64,000 nt of DNA from Sipunculus nudus. Taxonomy: Eukaryota; Annelida; Sipuncula; Golfingiida; Sipunculidae. A program made the translations under genes and the position numbers. Location of the stretch: assembly GCA_026874595.1 (NCBI GenBank), contig CM049311.1:64149953-64213952 (forward strand). The letters are read 5' to 3'. Below are positions 62,667 to 64,000 of the stretch, piece by piece. The stretch's first letter is position 1; the number at the start of each line of letters is the position of its first letter. Under the pieces are notes generated by a model. The model saw nothing but the letters and a program-made list of their open reading frames with translations. It did not search any database and was not told the origin of the DNA.

Positions 62667-64000
62667 TTTTTTTTTTTTTTTTTTTAATATCTTTATTCAT
62701 TTCCATTCTGCCATTTCCATACTCCAATCTTCCCCCGGCAGGTAAAGGAAGTGGATAGACAAACATATATTTATAATGACTTACATGCAGTGTGCAATAT
62801 ATATTTATCTTTACAACATATCAAACAGCTGGCCTAATTTCACTTGTTTTACTTTATACTTCTTTACAAATCTTGTGTTTAGATAACTTTTTAAATCATA
62901 CTTTATATATCCAATCAATGCCTCTGCAGAAGGAAAGACATCTTTCATTTTACACTTGATTTTGAACTTGTACAGTGACCACATAATAAAAGATATACTC
63001 TCTTCAATACAGTTCAAGAAATGATTTTCCGATGAATATCCTACCACAAATATCTTCCAACTCAATTTACATTTAAAACAGGTTTCAAATTTTCTCCAAA
63101 TGCATTTGTTTAAACAACACGTATAGAGCATATGTTCAACATCCTCTTTGACATTACACAACTCACAATTTTCAGATATACTCCTTTTCCACTTGAACAA
63201 TGATGAATTTGTAACCAATAAATCTTGTAATAATTTATAATTGAAGTCCGCTAATCTAGCGATCGGTTCTCGCTGTACTTTGCGTATGTATATATCTCTG
63301 AAACAAAAAGTATCCTTATCTAATCCAAATGATTTAATCCATTTACTTTTCGATAAAGGTTGAACAATTTGCTTCTTAACAAAGAATTTGTATATTGCTT
63401 TTGAATTAATTTGCATCAGATCTATACACACTTTGTCTATAGTATATTTATGAGTGAGCCTTGCATGACAATACTGAGCATTTTCACATTCAAATATTTC
63501 ATTATATCTCTTAAAGATATTCCTTATAATATAGTATTCCCTGATCCAATCTGTTGTTTTTCGTAATTTATGTAAAATATTTCGTTCATTAATCAATATT
63601 CCGTTTTCATCATATAAATCTTTTACATGTATTATCCCTGCATCTAACCAGTTTTTAAAATATAAGCATTTGCCATGGAACATAAAGTTCTTGTTTAACC
63701 ATATTTGTTGTTTTAGGAATTGGTTACTGCTCATATAGCGATTATCAGATTTCGTTTGACATTGGCTAAAATTACATAACATTTCTCTGTAGAATACTGG
63801 CAATTCGTTCAGTTCTGGTACATGGCCAATTTCATAATTACCATGAAGCAGTAATTGTATGTTTTTGCACACCTGATTAACATAGAACTTCCCAATTGGG
63901 TTTATTTGACCGGTTTTACTAAATAATTTTTGCACCCATGCTGCTTTTAACGCTTTTTCATACAATTCTAAATCAACCATGCGTAGACCACCATCTTCGT
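62667..64000 (-). mobile_element. 3' end of a Tx1/L1-like LINE with poly(A) tail
   Basis: Read on the minus strand, the ORF2 C-terminus (62811-63980 and beyond) is followed by a ~125-bp 3' UTR, AATAAA (complement at 62692-62697) and a ~19-nt poly(A), seen as the poly-T at 62667-62685. The element continues past the right edge of the window. Confidence 0.85.
62811..64000 (-). CDS. Tx1/L1-like LINE ORF2, C-terminal part
   Basis: An open frame of 389 codons from an internal ATG at 63980; sequence upstream of that ATG is open to the edge and reads DEDGGLRMVDLELYEKALKA, the GGLGLPDL-like block that follows the RT in L1/Tx1 elements. Near the end, RLADFNYKLLQDLLVTNSSL and a zinc knuckle C272-x2-C275-x7-H283-x4-C288 (CELCNVKEDVEHMLYTC) match the C-terminal zf-RVT region of these elements. 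No stop interrupts it, so the copy is young. The catalytic RT and endonuclease parts would lie outside the window. Confidence 0.8.
   Translation of the reverse strand, partial: EDGGLRMVDLELYEKALKAAWVQKLFSKTGQINPIGKFYVNQVCKNIQLLLHGNYEIGHVPELNELPVFYREMLCNFSQCQTKSDNRYMSSNQFLKQQIWLNKNFMFHGKCLYFKNWLDAGIIHVKDLYDENGILINERNILHKLRKTTDWIREYYIIRNIFKRYNEIFECENAQYCHARLTHKYTIDKVCIDLMQINSKAIYKFFVKKQIVQPLSKSKWIKSFGLDKDTFCFRDIYIRKVQREPIARLADFNYKLLQDLLVTNSSLFKWKRSISENCELCNVKEDVEHMLYTCCLNKCIWRKFETCFKCKLSWKIFVVGYSSENHFLNCIEESISFIMWSLYKFKIKCKMKDVFPSAEALIGYIKYDLKSYLNTRFVKKYKVKQVKLGQLFDML

Noticed and set aside
1-64000. tRNA, rRNA or tRNA-derived SINE genes
   Set aside because: GGTTCGA-like strings near 13965 and 47769 lack a matching A box and cloverleaf by eye.

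Overview
The window is animal nuclear DNA: AT-rich, with spliced genes using GT/AG introns, many transposable-element remnants and long microsatellites. The repeat style points to a lophotrochozoan, most likely a bivalve mollusc: many copies of a unit beginning 'TTTTAGCTCAGCTGACTG' followed by GTCCGTC-rich sequence, plus Gypsy, hAT, CR1/L2-like and Tx1/L1-like elements. That taxonomic call is an inference; no marker gene settles it.

Two host genes can be reconstructed. The 3' part of a macro-domain family gene lies at 2915-6699 (five exons, 5' end not found). A complete betaine-homocysteine S-methyltransferase-like gene lies at 36132-54721 (seven exons, about 365 residues, all three zinc-ligand cysteines present).

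Layout: 1-2440 dispersed/tandem repeat units inside or upstream of the macro gene; 2915-6699 macro gene; 7822-12235 a young, apparently non-autonomous LTR retrotransposon with a 4-bp target duplication; about 15.5-17.7 kb a 5'-truncated LINE with an intact reverse transcriptase frame; 20.5-25.4 kb a roughly 57-bp minisatellite split by an insert that contains a 2.48-kb hAT-like element; 25.7-29.35 kb a decayed Gypsy pol on the minus strand; 31.4-33.7 kb a small Tigger/pogo-type MITE and paired diverged repeats beside (TA)n tracts; 36.1-54.7 kb the BHMT-like gene. Its 13.5-kb second intron holds a putative solo LTR, a LINE split by a second putative solo LTR and flanked by a hAT element, a 430-bp hAT MITE with a perfect 8-bp duplication, a 27-bp minisatellite and a repeat array. 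From 55.9 to 60.8 kb there are repeat units interrupted by a hAT gene remnant. From 62.67 kb to the edge lies the 3' end of a Tx1/L1-like LINE on the minus strand.

I see no operon-like system or defence locus. The most unusual signals are sequence structures: a hairpin at the LTR ends that differs between two otherwise identical LTRs, a conserved stem-loop present at two distant sites, and a recurring perfect 12-bp palindrome GGTGGCGCCACC at the centre of two repeat families. All boundaries were read by eye, without alignment or database search.
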